From contig NZ_LDQC01000002.1 of assembly GCF_001475545.1 (NCBI RefSeq), positions 1-64,000 on the forward strand: a stretch of DNA of 64,000 nucleotides, written 5' to 3'. Shown here in pieces: positions 52,045-61,726 of this stretch; position 1 is the first letter of the stretch; every line of letters starts with the position of its first letter. The DNA is from Curtobacterium luteum. Its GTDB lineage: Bacteria > Actinomycetota > Actinomycetes > Actinomycetales > Microbacteriaceae. The position numbers were made by a program, and so were the translations under genes. Under the pieces are notes generated by a model, which made no database searches, had not been told where the DNA came from, and was given only the letters and a program-made list of their open reading frames with translations.

Positions 52045-52112
52045 CGCACAACCGGAGTCCGTCGACACCACGGGAATGCGCAGTTCGGTCCGCCTTTGGT
52101 TGTGCGAACGCG
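52045..52112. repeat. Second repeat family, inverted copy
   Basis: CGCACAACC (52045-52053) pairs with GGTTGTGCG (52098-52106); both ends carry GGAGTCCG/CGGTCCGCC-like inner arms. The right end is the inverse of the GCGTTCGCACAACC core at 34511-34524. Confidence 0.55.
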
Positions 52113-52176
52113 AAACGCACCGGGCGCACCGGGCGCACCGCGCCCACCCGCCCGCGCCCGCGCGCACGAACCCCGC

Positions 52177-54222
52177 TCAGTCCCGGTCGCGCAGTGCCGC
52201 CAGCTGCTCGTTGTACGCCCTGAGGTCGGCGTCCCCGTCGCGGTCGGCCTTGCGGTCGAGGCGCTTGGCGTCCCGCGCGTCCGACTTCACCCAGTTCCGC
52301 ACCACGAGCAGCGCGACGAACACCATCGGGAGCTCACCGGCGCCCCACGCGATCCCGCCTCCGGTGTGCTGGTCGGCCAGCAGCGCCGCGTCGTTCGTCT
52401 GTCCGAGCGCGTGGAACCAGTCGACCGCGAACACCGACTCCGAGGTCATCACCGCGACGCCGAAGAACGCGTGGAAGGCCAACGTCGCGAGCAGGGCGAT
52501 GATGAGGATCGGGTACTGCGGTCGGGCGGGGCCGGGGTCGATGCCGACGAAGACCCAGAAGAACAGGTACCCGCTCAGCAGGAAGTGCACGACCATCAGG
52601 ACGTGCCACTCGTGCGACTGCATCGCGTTCTGGAAGGCCGGCGTGAAGTAGAACACCACGAGGGACCCGGCGAAGATCACCCCGGCGACCGCGGGCTTCG
52701 CCATGAACTGCATGTAGCGGGAGTGCACGAAGAGCATCAGCCACTCGCGAGCCCCGCGTGAGCCGTCGTTGCGCACCGGCAGCGTCCGGAGGGCGAGCAG
52801 CACCGGGCCGCCGAGGACGAGCGGTAGCGGCACGAACATCATGAGCAGCATGTGCTGGACCATGTGCGACGAGAAGTGGATCATCCCGTAGACGGCCGGG
52901 CCGCCCGAGGTCGTCCAGATGAACAGCGCACAGCCGATCAGCCAGGCGATCGTCCGCCCGACGGGCCACTTGTCCCCACGCTTCCGGAGCTTCCGCACCG
53001 CGAGCAGGTACCAGCCGGCGCCGGTCACTGCGAGGGCTGCCCACACCCAGTCCCAGTGCCACTCGGTGAGGTACGTGTGGAGCGTCTGCGTCGGTGGGTA
53101 CGGGTAGCCGATGAGTCCGGAGCGGGTGTCGTCGCCGGTCTCCGGCGTCTGCGGGATCGGCGGCTGCGAGCGCGACACCGCGACCGAGACGCCGATGGCC
53201 ACGGCCATGAACACGATCTCGGCGAGGGCGAAGCGCGTGAACGATCGACGGTCGAGCGGCGAGCGGAGCAGAGCGGGCACCAGACGCCGGCGCTGTACCA
53301 CCCCGGCCAGACCGAGCAGCACGAGGATCACGGCCTTCGTGGTGATGAGCCAGCCGTACGTCGTCGTGACGAGATCGAGCGGCCCGGTCAGCCGCAGCGA
53401 GGCGTTGACGATGCCCGAGAACGCGACCGCGGCGAACGACCACCCGGCCAGGGTCGAGTAGCGCGACACCACCCGGCCGGTCGCACCCTTCGTCCGGGTG
53501 CGGAGCAAGAGCACCGCGACGAGTCCGCCGGCCCAGACGCACACGCCGACGAGGTGCGTCGCGAGGGAGTTCACCGCGTTCGCGTGCTCGAGCGATCCAG
53601 CGGCGTGCCCCGAGAGCGCCAGCGGGAGCAGTGCGAACAGGGAGAGGACGGTCGCGACGGCGAGCGTCGTCACCCGCGTGGCGAACGCGGCGACGACGGT
53701 CGCGGCGAGGATCGCGGCCGCGGACACGACGAGTGCCTGGCCGATCTCGACCTGGAACGCGAAGAGCAGGAAGTTCCGTGCGAACACCGGCGAGTCCAAC
53801 GGGACACCGAGCGTGTTCGCCCCGGTCAGGACGATGCTCACGACCGCGGCGAGGAACCACACGCCACCGGTCGCGGCGGCCCAGCGCGTGGCACGGTGCT
53901 GCACGCTGGAGACCGCCCCGTGGTCCTGCTTCCGCGCCGGCAGCGCGAACGCAGCGACGATGAGGAGGCCGATGGTGACGGCGGCCATCGTGTCGTGGAC
54001 GGCGCGGGCGATCGGCAGGCCGTAGGTGACGAGGTCGCCGGCGGAGACGAGCTGCTGGTCGGAGCCGAACGCCCCGGTGACGACCATCCCGAGGACGGCG
54101 CAGGCCGCGGCGAGCGGGACGGCGACGACGAGGACCGTCGCGACGGTGGACGTGCGCGCGGTGACGGGCGCCGATTCCGGCGCCGCGCCTCCGGACGGGG
54201 GTGCGGAGGACGTGACGGTCAT
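52177..54222 (-). CDS. CopD-CtaG fusion copper protein
   Basis: 681 residues, about 16 TM segments. CopD half with SGHAAGSLEHANAVNSLATH. CtaG half with the intact His/Met-rich HFSSHMVQHMLLMMFVPLPL and SHEWHVLMVVHFLLSGYLF, the likely copper ligands for cytochrome c oxidase assembly. The ATG at 54222 lies 8 nt after TACCAT (minus strand), a leaderless layout; an upstream extension has no conserved sequence. Paralogue of 30966-33137, in which these ligands are lost. Confidence 0.9.
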   Translation of the reverse strand: MTVTSSAPPSGGAAPESAPVTARTSTVATVLVVAVPLAAACAVLGMVVTGAFGSDQQLVSAGDLVTYGLPIARAVHDTMAAVTIGLLIVAAFALPARKQDHGAVSSVQHRATRWAAATGGVWFLAAVVSIVLTGANTLGVPLDSPVFARNFLLFAFQVEIGQALVVSAAAILAATVVAAFATRVTTLAVATVLSLFALLPLALSGHAAGSLEHANAVNSLATHLVGVCVWAGGLVAVLLLRTRTKGATGRVVSRYSTLAGWSFAAVAFSGIVNASLRLTGPLDLVTTTYGWLITTKAVILVLLGLAGVVQRRRLVPALLRSPLDRRSFTRFALAEIVFMAVAIGVSVAVSRSQPPIPQTPETGDDTRSGLIGYPYPPTQTLHTYLTEWHWDWVWAALAVTGAGWYLLAVRKLRKRGDKWPVGRTIAWLIGCALFIWTTSGGPAVYGMIHFSSHMVQHMLLMMFVPLPLVLGGPVLLALRTLPVRNDGSRGAREWLMLFVHSRYMQFMAKPAVAGVIFAGSLVVFYFTPAFQNAMQSHEWHVLMVVHFLLSGYLFFWVFVGIDPGPARPQYPILIIALLATLAFHAFFGVAVMTSESVFAVDWFHALGQTNDAALLADQHTGGGIAWGAGELPMVFVALLVVRNWVKSDARDAKRLDRKADRDGDADLRAYNEQLAALRDRD

Positions 54223-54334
54223 GACCGTCCCATGGTAAGCGCCCCAGCCGGGAGGCCCGGTGTGCGTCCGCCCCACCGGCTGCGGTCCGGCTCAGGCCGG
54301 GTCCGTCCGCCAGCCCGGCCCTCCGACACACCGT

Positions 54335-55459
54335 TCAGTCGCGGTGCTCCCAGATGCCCTCGCTGCCGACGCCGACGAAGCCGACGGCCTCGTTCACGTC
54401 GAGCATCGGCCGGTTCTCCTCGGCGTTGAAGGTGACGATCGACGGGCGTCCGGAGAACTCGCGCTCGACGTACGCGATGCCCTCCACCTTGAGCAACCAC
54501 CCGAGCCGGTGTCCACGGTGCTCCCGCAGGACGAGGGTGTCCCACTGCATGACCGCACGCTCGGGTGCGTCCGGGACGGCCAGCTGCGTGAACCCGACGA
54601 GCGTGCCCGTGGTGACGTGCTCGACGGCGATCGTCACCATCGTCCTCGGCGCCCGCTCGAGCTCGGCCTCCTGCTCGCGGAGCCGGTCGGCGTCCCAGAC
54701 GTCCTCCGGCTCCTCCATGTCGCCCTCGGGAGCGTCGGTCGACATCCGGGTGTGCAGCAGAGCGATGCCGTCGATCCACTGCTCGGGCGTCCGACCGGTC
54801 CAGGCGTGCGCGCGGTACGCGGCACCGGCGACGGAGGTGGCCCGCTCGCGGAGGGCGGCGACCACCGAGGCGTCGGCGGGCAGGGCGAGCCGGCTGATCC
54901 GGTTCACCTGGCCGAAGCGCCAGCCTCGACCGAGGAGGAAGCGGACCGCGGCTTCGTCCGCGGGCACGGCGCCGTACCCTGTCGGTGCCTGCAGGTACCC
55001 GTCGCCTGAGGCCGGCCCGACCTGCCGCGACACCGCGTACGTCTTCCACTGCGTCCGGCCGGCGTCCCGCGCGACCTGCTCGACCCGGTCGGCGAGCAGC
55101 GTGCCGACCCCGCGGCGCTGGTGGGCCGGGTCGACGCCGACGGCGAGCCAGCAGTTCGTCGTCCCGGGCTCGGTCTTCGAGTCGTACGCCGCCGAGCCGA
55201 CGACCGTCCCGTCGGCGTCGCGGGCGACGAACAGCCGGGTGGGCGCTCCCGGCGTGTGGCACATCGGGAGGTACTCGTCCGGTGTCCAGGCCAGCTCGGC
55301 CAGTCCGTGCACCGCGCCTTCGGCGCGGTCGGACACCTCCAGCCAGTCACGGAACGCCGCCACGCGTGCGGGGTGGTCCTGCATCGTGGCGGGCACGTCG
55401 AGTTCCTCGACCACGTACCCGGTCGACGGGGCGGTCTCGGTGGGGGCTGCGTCGGTCAT
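54335..55459 (-). CDS. Tandem GNAT acetyltransferase
   Basis: 374 residues with two GNAT domains. The first has a good acetyl-CoA loop (VDPAHQRRGVGTLLADRV). The second has VLREHRGHRLGWLLKVEG and ends in NAEENRPMLDVNEAVGF. Double-GNAT proteins of this type include aminoglycoside and mycothiol-synthase-like enzymes; no specific substrate can be assigned. Confidence 0.85.
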   Translation of the reverse strand: MTDAAPTETAPSTGYVVEELDVPATMQDHPARVAAFRDWLEVSDRAEGAVHGLAELAWTPDEYLPMCHTPGAPTRLFVARDADGTVVGSAAYDSKTEPGTTNCWLAVGVDPAHQRRGVGTLLADRVEQVARDAGRTQWKTYAVSRQVGPASGDGYLQAPTGYGAVPADEAAVRFLLGRGWRFGQVNRISRLALPADASVVAALRERATSVAGAAYRAHAWTGRTPEQWIDGIALLHTRMSTDAPEGDMEEPEDVWDADRLREQEAELERAPRTMVTIAVEHVTTGTLVGFTQLAVPDAPERAVMQWDTLVLREHRGHRLGWLLKVEGIAYVEREFSGRPSIVTFNAEENRPMLDVNEAVGFVGVGSEGIWEHRD

Positions 55460-55539
55460 CGTCCTGCTCCAGTTCGCCGCCCGGACCTGGGCAGCCCCAC
55501 AGGATATCGACGGCGGTGCCCGGCCGCTAGGCTTCCAGC

Positions 55540-56127
55540 GTGCTGCTCTCCGACCGCGACATCACCGCCCAGCTCGCCGACGGCCGCATCGGTCTCGACC
55601 CGTACGACGCGTCGCTCGTGCAGCCCTCGAGCATCGACGTCCGGCTGGACAAGTACTTCCGGCTGTTCGACAACCACAAGTACCCGCACATCGACCCGGC
55701 GGAGGACCAGCCGGAGCTCACGCGCCTGGTGGAGACCGACCCGGACGAGGCGTTCGTCCTGCACCCGGGCGAGTTCGTGCTCGGGTCGACGTTCGAGGTC
55801 GTGAGTCTGCCGGACGACATCGCGGCACGACTCGAGGGCAAGAGCTCGCTCGGCCGCCTGGGGCTCCTCACCCACTCCACGGCGGGCTTCATCGACCCCG
55901 GCTTCTCGGGTCACGTCACGCTCGAGCTGTCGAACGTCGCGACGCTGCCGATCAAGCTCTGGCCGGGCATGAAGATCGGCCAGCTCTGCTTCTTCCAGCT
56001 CTCGAGCCCCGCGGAGAAGCCGTACGGGTCGGCCGAGTACCAGTCCCGGTACCAGGGACAGCGCGGGCCGACGGCGTCGCGCTCGGCCCAGAACTTCCAC
56101 CGCACGGACGTCTCCACGCGCGACTGA
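55540..56127 (+). CDS. dcd: dCTP deaminase, bifunctional (Dcd/Dut type)
   Basis: 195 residues, GTG start after TAGGCT (leaderless). [20 protein letters not shown] followed by [16 protein letters not shown] is the signature of the actinobacterial bifunctional enzyme, which turns dCTP directly into dUMP. The C-terminus [14 protein letters not shown] closes the active site. Supplies dUMP for thymidylate synthesis. Confidence 0.95.
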   Translation: MLLSDRDITAQLADGRIGLDPYDASLVQPSSIDVRLDKYFRLFDNHKYPHIDPAEDQPELTRLVETDPDEAFVLHPGEFVLGSTFEVVSLPDDIAARLEGKSSLGRLGLLTHSTAGFIDPGFSGHVTLELSNVATLPIKLWPGMKIGQLCFFQLSSPAEKPYGSAEYQSRYQGQRGPTASRSAQNFHRTDVSTRD

Positions 56128-56258
56128 GACGCGCGGCGGACCCGCGGACCCCCAGGCCAACGACGCACCGCGATATAGCAGGAGCAATCCCCGCACGCGG
56201 TTGTGGCGAACCGCAGTGCATGGGCCGAGAAATTTCGCATTCTGTGTATCGTGGCCGC

Positions 56259-56774
56259 ATGTCCGCAGTCCTCCCCAGGCCCGCGCCGCCGGTGTCGGCG
56301 GCCGAGCTCATCCGTGACGCCCGCGTCCGCGCCGAGCTGACCCAGGTGCAGCTCGCCGTGCGTGCGGGTGTCACCCAGAGCGTCATCAGCACCTACGAGA
56401 ACGGTCGACGCGAGCCGTCGCTCGCCGCTCTGCAGCGTTTGCTGCTCGCGGCCGGCTTCACCGCGTCCATCGAGCTCGAGCCGGTGGAGGAGCCGCCGCC
56501 CCTCCGCGAACGCGTCGCCGCCGCCCGGACGGAACTGCACGCCATCGTGGAGCGCCTCGGCGGACGCAACCCCCGGCTCTTCGGGAGCGTCGCCCGTGGG
56601 CAGGACGGGCCGGGCAGCGACGTCGACCTCATGGTCGACCTGCGCCGAGGGCTCGGGATCTTCGCGCTCATGCGGATCCAGGACGAGGCCGAGCAGCTCC
56701 TCGGGACCCGGGTCGACGTGGTGGACGCAGCAGGCATGGACCCGCAGGTCGTGCGCGAGGCGATCCCGCTGTGA
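56259..56774 (+). CDS. HTH-nucleotidyltransferase antitoxin (MntA-like with XRE domain)
   Basis: 171 residues. N-terminal XRE helix-turn-helix (LTQVQLAVRAGVTQSVISTY, about 27-46), then a minimal nucleotidyltransferase domain with GSVARGQDGPGSDVDLMVDL, the intact GSxxRG...SDxDLxV motif, and a later VDVVD. MntA proteins AMPylate the partner HEPN toxin on Tyr; the HTH would add self-regulation. TATCGT lies 6 nt before the ATG; an AT-richer stretch with a GCGGTT/AACCGC hairpin (56200-56217) precedes it, perhaps the operator. Confidence 0.85.
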   Translation: MSAVLPRPAPPVSAAELIRDARVRAELTQVQLAVRAGVTQSVISTYENGRREPSLAALQRLLLAAGFTASIELEPVEEPPPLRERVAAARTELHAIVERLGGRNPRLFGSVARGQDGPGSDVDLMVDLRRGLGIFALMRIQDEAEQLLGTRVDVVDAAGMDPQVVREAIPL

Positions 56775-57115
56775 CCCGGGGCACGGGGGAGCGCCTGGAC
56801 GACGTGATCCGGGCGTGCGGGGTGATCGGCGAGTACGTCAGCGACGACGCGCTGCCGGAACACCTCGTGTACGACGCGGTCCGGATGCGACTGGTCGAGA
56901 TCGGCGAGGCCGTGCGGATGCTCCCGGGGGAACTGACGAGGACCGAGCCGAGCATCCCGTGGGGCAAGGTGTCCCTGCTCGCGGAGCGGCTCACCCGCCG
57001 CTACTTCGACACCACGCCGACGGTCGTCTTCGGGACCGCTCGGACCGACGTGCCGCACCTGTGCGCGGCGGCCCGCCGTCTGCGGGTCGCGCACGTCGAC
57101 GACGGCACCATCTGA
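56771..57115 (+). CDS. HepT-like HEPN (DUF86) toxin homologue, catalytic motif lost
   Basis: 114 residues, GTG start overlapping the antitoxin stop (GTGA). Helical DUF86 fold: RLDDVIRACGVIGEYV, VRMRLVEIGEAVRML, and IPWGKVSLLAERLTRRYFDT. In active HepT proteins the last segment contains RN-X3-H-X-Y; here the corresponding residues read AE-RLT-R-R-Y, so both catalytic Arg-Asn and His are missing while the AMPylated Tyr remains. RNase activity is therefore doubtful; it may be a dead toxin or a regulator. Confidence 0.82.
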   Translation: MTRGTGERLDDVIRACGVIGEYVSDDALPEHLVYDAVRMRLVEIGEAVRMLPGELTRTEPSIPWGKVSLLAERLTRRYFDTTPTVVFGTARTDVPHLCAAARRLRVAHVDDGTI

Positions 57116-57160
57116 CGGCCTGGAGGCTCTGGGCACGCCCGCACCGTGCCTCCCGGCCGT
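57115..57160. repeat. GGCCTGGAGG-family palindrome after the HEPN gene
   Basis: ACGGCCTGGAGG arm at the left and CCTCCCGGCCGT at the right, with an imperfect centre. Begins on the stop codon of the HEPN gene. Confidence 0.65.
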
Positions 57161-57185
57161 CCTCCCGCCCTGACGCGAGGACGCG

Positions 57186-57223
57186 GGACGGCCCCGTCTC
57201 GCAGGTGCGAGACGGGGCCGTCC
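57186..57223. terminator. 18-bp perfect hairpin, terminator of the sugar ABC operon
   Basis: 57186-57203 pairs completely with 57206-57223 around a two-base centre; the core is GACGGCCCCGTCTCGCA. It lies 21 nt beyond the stop of the minus-strand chvE gene and also faces the HEPN gene. Confidence 0.85.
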
Positions 57224-57244
57224 GTGTGCTGTGTGCCGAGGGGA

Positions 57245-58348
57245 CTAGCCCTTCTTGGCGAGCTCCTCGAGGGTGTCGTTGCCCTTGTAGGCCTCGACCG
57301 CGTTCTCCTTGGTGACGAGGATCGGGGTGAGCTCGATCGCCGGGACCGTCTTGACGCCGTTGTAGTTGTTCGTCTTGTCGATCTTGGTGTCGGGCTTGTC
57401 ACCCTTCGCCAGCGTCGAGACCAGGTCGATGGCGGCCTGGGCCTCTTCCGTCGTGTTCTTGTAGATGGTCGAGTACTGCGTGCCCTTCATAATGAGCGGG
57501 ATCGACGCGGTCTCGGAGTCCTGACCGGTGACGACGGGGTTCGGCTTGCCGGCCGCCTTCGTCGCGGTGAGGATCGCACGGGCGAGCGTGTCGTTCGGCG
57601 AGAGGACGCCGTCGAGCTTGGTGTCACCCGAGTAGTACTGCGACAGCAGGTCGGTCATGCGCGACTGGGCGTTCTGCGCGAGCCAGCCCTTGGTCTGGAC
57701 CTTCTGGAAGGTCTCCTGGCCGGAGGTGACCTTGAGGGTGCCGTCCTTGATCTTCGGCTCGAGCACGCTCATCGCGCCGTTGAAGAACACGGTGGCGTTG
57801 GCGTCGTCCGCCGAACCGGCGAAGAGCTCGATGTTGTAGGGGCCGCTGCCCTTCTCGGCCTTGAGGCCGTCGAGGAGCGCGGTCGCCTGCAGCTGGCCGA
57901 CCTTGTAGTTGTTGAACGCCACGTAGTAGTCGACGTCCTTGGTGTTCAGGATGTTGCGGTCCCAGGCGATGACGGTGACGCCCTTCGCCTTGGCGGCCTT
58001 CACCTGCGAGCCGAGCTGCGAACCGTCGGCGGCGCCGATGATGACGACCTTGGCGCCCTTGGTCACCATGCCCGAGATCTGCGACTGCTGGTCCGGGACC
58101 GGGTTGCCAGCGTTGGCGTACTGGATGTCGGCCTTGAAGCCGGCGTCCTCGATCGACTTCTCGAACGCGGCGCCCGCGAGCACCCAGTTCTGCGAGGTCT
58201 TGGCGGGCAGGGCGACACCGATCAGGTCACCCTTCTTGATCTCCGTGCTGGCGGAGTCCGAACCGGAGGTCCCGCGTGCGGAGCAGCCGCTGAGGGCGAG
58301 GCCCGCGACGAGGGCCAGGCCGATGCCGGCGATGAGCTTCTTGCGCAT
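57245..58348 (-). CDS. chvE: Multiple-monosaccharide ABC transporter substrate-binding lipoprotein
   Basis: 367 residues. Lipobox LSGC after MRKKLIAGIGLALVAGLA. ChvE/XylF-type periplasmic fold: IGVALPAKTSQNWVLAG, VIIGAADGSQLGSQV, VIAWDRNI, GQDSETASIPLI. Binds glucose, galactose, xylose or arabinose. Last gene of the ABC operon, 85 nt after the permease. Confidence 0.92.
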   Translation of the reverse strand: MRKKLIAGIGLALVAGLALSGCSARGTSGSDSASTEIKKGDLIGVALPAKTSQNWVLAGAAFEKSIEDAGFKADIQYANAGNPVPDQQSQISGMVTKGAKVVIIGAADGSQLGSQVKAAKAKGVTVIAWDRNILNTKDVDYYVAFNNYKVGQLQATALLDGLKAEKGSGPYNIELFAGSADDANATVFFNGAMSVLEPKIKDGTLKVTSGQETFQKVQTKGWLAQNAQSRMTDLLSQYYSGDTKLDGVLSPNDTLARAILTATKAAGKPNPVVTGQDSETASIPLIMKGTQYSTIYKNTTEEAQAAIDLVSTLAKGDKPDTKIDKTNNYNGVKTVPAIELTPILVTKENAVEAYKGNDTLEELAKKG

Positions 58349-58433
58349 GAGATTGCTTTCTCTTCGTTGAGGGGTGGTGCTGTGTGGTGGTGGGGTTCGT
58401 GCGCCGGGCGGACGGGCCGCCCGGCGCCACGTT

Positions 58434-59726
58434 CTACTGGGGGTTGACCTTCTGCGGCTGGTCCTCGATGGACCGCGGCTGCTGGGCACCCACGGTGTTC
58501 TGCTCGGTGTCCTTCCGCTGGAACTGCCGCATCATGCCGCCGATCAGCGACGGGCGTCCCTGGGACTTCGAGTAGACGTCGAAGGCGACCGCGACGAGGA
58601 GGACGAGACCACGGATGATCTGGACCTTGTTCGACTCGATGCCCATGAGCTGGAGACCGTTCGACAGGAGCGCCATGACGAGGCCACCGATGATCGACCC
58701 GGAGATGGTGCCGATGCCGCCGGCGACCGCGGCGCCACCGACGAACACGGCCGCGATCGCGTCGAGCTCCCAGCCGGTGCCGTCGGCGGGACCCGAGGCG
58801 TTCGAGTACCCGACGAAGACCATGCCCGCGACGGCGGCCAGGACCGACATGTTCGCCATGACGAAGAAGTTGACCTTGCGGGCGCTGACGCCGGAGAGGA
58901 CCGCGGCGCTGGCGTTGCCGCCGACCGCGTAGACCTGGCGACCGAAGATCGTGTTCTTCGTGATGAACCCGTAGATGATCGTGAGGACGCCGAGGATGAT
59001 CGCGACGATCGGGACCGAGGTGCCGACCGGGCCGGCGCCGAACAGGTAGGTCGCGACGAGCGTGACGGCGACGAGGATGCCCGTGCGGACGACGGAGACC
59101 CACAACGGCGGGACCTCGGCCTGCATCTTGCGGCGTCGGCGGCGACCGCGGACCTCGATGATGATGAGCGCTGCGATCGTCACCAGCCCGAGCAGGAGCG
59201 TGCCGTTCGAGTAGCCGAAGTCCGGGCCGAAGTCACCGAGGTACCCGGCGCCGATGGTGTTGTACGAGTCCGGGGTCGGGACCGACGTCGACTGACCGAT
59301 GATCTGGTTCGCACCGCGGAAGATGAGCTGACCGGCCAGCGTCACGATGAACGCCGGGACGCGGACGAACGCCACCCAGAAGCCCTGCCATGCACCGACG
59401 AGCGCTCCGACGGCGAGGCCGAGGATGATCGCGGCCCAGGCCGGCCAGTGCCAGACCGACATCGACTGCGCGACGATGATGCCGACGAACGCCGCGACCG
59501 AACCGACCGACAGGTCGATGTGGCCCGCGATGATCACCATCACCATGCCGAGCGCGAGGATGAGGATGTAGGAGTACTGCAGGAACAGGTTGATCACGTT
59601 GGTGGGCTCGAGGATGAGCCCGTCCGTGGTGAACCAGAAGAAGGCGACGATCACGACGAGGGCGATGATCATGCCGTACTGGCCGATGCTGTTGCCCTTG
59701 CCGAAGAGCAGTTTCAGGTTGTTCAT
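58434..59726 (-). CDS. mmsB: Multiple-monosaccharide ABC transporter permease
   Basis: 430 residues. A BPD-transporter-2 family permease with about 11 TM helices; [17 protein letters not shown] and [17 protein letters not shown] are characteristic. Polar C-terminal tail of about 35 residues. Overlaps the ATPase stop (ATGA). Confidence 0.93.
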   Translation of the reverse strand: MNNLKLLFGKGNSIGQYGMIIALVVIVAFFWFTTDGLILEPTNVINLFLQYSYILILALGMVMVIIAGHIDLSVGSVAAFVGIIVAQSMSVWHWPAWAAIILGLAVGALVGAWQGFWVAFVRVPAFIVTLAGQLIFRGANQIIGQSTSVPTPDSYNTIGAGYLGDFGPDFGYSNGTLLLGLVTIAALIIIEVRGRRRRRKMQAEVPPLWVSVVRTGILVAVTLVATYLFGAGPVGTSVPIVAIILGVLTIIYGFITKNTIFGRQVYAVGGNASAAVLSGVSARKVNFFVMANMSVLAAVAGMVFVGYSNASGPADGTGWELDAIAAVFVGGAAVAGGIGTISGSIIGGLVMALLSNGLQLMGIESNKVQIIRGLVLLVAVAFDVYSKSQGRPSLIGGMMRQFQRKDTEQNTVGAQQPRSIEDQPQKVNPQ

Positions 59727-61315
59727 GAGACGGTGGCGCCCTTCCGCGCGGAGGTCATGCTGCGCATGAGGGTTTCGGGGTCGGCCTGGTCGGCCGGGAG
59801 GTCAGCGGTGATCTGGCCCTCGAAGATCGTGTAGATCCGGTCGGAGAGGCCGAGGAGTTCGGGGAGCTCGGAGGAGATGAGGATGATGCCCTTCCCCTCC
59901 GCCGCGAGCTGCTGGATGATGCCGTAGATCTCGAACTTGGCGCCCACGTCGATGCCGCGGGTCGGCTCGTCGAGGATCAGGATGTCCGGGTCGGTGAACA
60001 TCCACTTCGACAGGACGACCTTCTGCTGGTTCCCGCCGGAGAGCTTCCCGACGTTCTCCTCGACGGTCGGCACCTTCGTGCGGAGCATCTTCCGGTACTT
60101 GTCGGCGACGTTGTACTCCTCGAGGGAGTCGACGACGCCGGCCTTCGAGATCTTCTGCAGGTCGGCCGAGACCGTGCTGCGCTTGACGGTGTCGAGCAGG
60201 TTCAGCCCGAGCGCCTTGCGGTCCTCGGAGACGTATCCGATGCCGTGCTCGATGGCCTGCTGGACGTTCTTGACCTCGATCTCGCGGCCGTCCTTGACGA
60301 TCTCGCCGCCGAGCCAGGTGCCGTACGAGCGCCCGAAGATGCTCATCGCGAGCTCGGTGCGGCCGGCGCCCATGAGGCCCGCGAAGCCGACGATCTCACC
60401 GCGACGGACGTGGAAGTTCGAGCCCTTGCAGACCAGGCGCGACGGGTCGAGCGGGTGCTGCACCGTCCAGTTGCGGACCTCGAAGAACGTCTCACCGATC
60501 TTCGGGGTGCGGTCCGGGAAGCGGCTCTCGAGCGACCGGCCGACCATCCCGCGGATGATGCGGTCCTCGTTGACGCCGTCGCCCTTCACGTTGAGGGTCT
60601 CGATCGTCTTGCCGTCACGGATGATCGTGATGCTGTCCGCGATCTGCTCGATCTCGTTCAGCTTGTGGCTGATGATGATGCTCGAGATGCCCTTGGCCTT
60701 GAGCCCGACGATGAGGTCGAGCAGGTGCTGGGAGTCGTTCTCGTTCAGCGCGGCGGTCGGCTCGTCGAGGATGAGGAGCTTGACGTCCTTGTGCAGGGCC
60801 TTCGCGATCTCCACGAGCTGCTGCTTGCCGACGCCGATGTTCTTGATCTGCGTGTCCGGGTCCTCGGCGAGGCCGACGCGGGCGAGCAGGTCCTGGGCAC
60901 GGAGCTGGGCGCTCGTCCAGTCGATCACGCCGAGCTTCGAGGGCTCGTTGCCGAGGAACAGGTTCTCGGTGATCGAGAGCTCCGGGATCAGCGCGAGCTC
61001 CTGGTGGATGATCACGATGCCGGCCTGCTCGGACTGCTTGATGTCCTTGAAGCGGACCTCTTCGCCCTCGAAGACGATCTCGCCCTCGTAGGTGCCGTAC
61101 GGGTACACGCCCGACAGCACCTTCATGAGGGTCGACTTGCCCGCGCCGTTCTCGCCGCAGATCGCGTGGATCTCGCCGGCGCGGACGTCGAGCGACACCT
61201 CGGAGAGGGCCTTCACGCCCGGGAACTCCTTGGTGATGGACCGCATCTCGAGGATGGTCTCGGCTGCGGTCACCGACCTGGTGGCCAGGTCGGGGCCCTG
61301 TGGGGTTGACGCCAC
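59723..61315 (-). CDS. mmsA: Multiple-monosaccharide ABC transporter ATP-binding protein
   Basis: 530 residues, two ABC domains in tandem. First: [16 protein letters not shown] and [13 protein letters not shown]; second: signature [15 protein letters not shown] and [15 protein letters not shown]. As usual for the class the second Walker A is degenerate (GLMGAGRTE). GTG start with AGAAGGAG before it. First gene of the operon, under LacI control through the operator at 61437. Confidence 0.94.
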   Translation of the reverse strand: MASTPQGPDLATRSVTAAETILEMRSITKEFPGVKALSEVSLDVRAGEIHAICGENGAGKSTLMKVLSGVYPYGTYEGEIVFEGEEVRFKDIKQSEQAGIVIIHQELALIPELSITENLFLGNEPSKLGVIDWTSAQLRAQDLLARVGLAEDPDTQIKNIGVGKQQLVEIAKALHKDVKLLILDEPTAALNENDSQHLLDLIVGLKAKGISSIIISHKLNEIEQIADSITIIRDGKTIETLNVKGDGVNEDRIIRGMVGRSLESRFPDRTPKIGETFFEVRNWTVQHPLDPSRLVCKGSNFHVRRGEIVGFAGLMGAGRTELAMSIFGRSYGTWLGGEIVKDGREIEVKNVQQAIEHGIGYVSEDRKALGLNLLDTVKRSTVSADLQKISKAGVVDSLEEYNVADKYRKMLRTKVPTVEENVGKLSGGNQQKVVLSKWMFTDPDILILDEPTRGIDVGAKFEIYGIIQQLAAEGKGIILISSELPELLGLSDRIYTIFEGQITADLPADQADPETLMRSMTSARKGATVS

Positions 61316-61436
61316 GGTGCATCTCCTTCTGCCGCTCCAGCGCGGCAGTCATTCGGGTTGACACTGCGGCAGCGGGGGCGCAGTCACCTGCGTGGACCTC
61401 GTTGTCGCGTCCGGTGCCCCGGCCGTGTGACGGTCC

Positions 61437-61452
61437 ATGTGAACGGTCACAT
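61437..61452. promoter_or_regulatory. LacI-family operator for the ABC operon
   Basis: ATGTGAACGGTCACAT, arms ATGTGA/TCACAT. About 11-26 nt downstream of the predicted start point, so repressor would block elongation. Matches the operator before lacI at 62782-62797. Confidence 0.75.
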
Positions 61453-61469
61453 CGGCTGGAACGGGGGCA

Positions 61470-61500
61470 ATCCTACGCACAGGTGTGCGGATCCTGTCAA
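61470..61500 (-). promoter_or_regulatory. Promoter of the sugar ABC operon
   Basis: On the minus strand TTGACA (61500-61495), 19-nt spacer, TAGGAT (61475-61470). The spacer contains a CGCAC/GTGCG dyad. Confidence 0.6.
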
Positions 61501-61630
61501 TCCGAGATTGTCGCGGTTGTGTAACGGCCCGCGTCATCCGGCGCGACGCGCCGGGCCGCGTCCCCCGGTGTGGGGTACTTCCGCGTCCTGTTGCGGATGT
61601 CCGCACGCGTCGGTGGGTCGTCGAGCGAAC

Positions 61631-61674
61631 CGGCCTGGAGGCGCGTGGCGGCGCCGCCACGCGCCTCCAGGCCG
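61631..61674. repeat. Perfect 44-bp palindrome of the GGCCTGGAGG family
   Basis: Left 22 nt begin CGGCCTGGAGGCGCGTGGCG and the right 22 nt are their exact complement, with no loop. It lies 53 nt beyond the lacI stop and is the cleanest member of the family. Confidence 0.9.
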
Positions 61675-61726
61675 CTGCCGGGCCGCATCGGGCCGACTCG
61701 TCGGGACGACCGGTCGGGACGTCGGG

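Larger units (their letters stand above)
61316..61726. other. Control region between the ABC operon and lacI
   Basis: 411 bp with no gene. From left to right it holds the mmsA leader, the LacI operator (61437-61452), the mmsA promoter (61470-61500), and the 44-bp palindrome (61631-61674) near the lacI 3' end. Confidence 0.7.

Noticed and set aside
52852-54429. 525-codon plus-strand frame opposite the second CopD-CtaG gene
   Set aside because: Charged low-complexity shadow with no start signal; the minus-strand gene has clear family motifs.
61631-61674. Terminal inverted repeat of an insertion sequence
   Set aside because: No transposase frame next to it, and similar palindromes sit singly at many gene ends.
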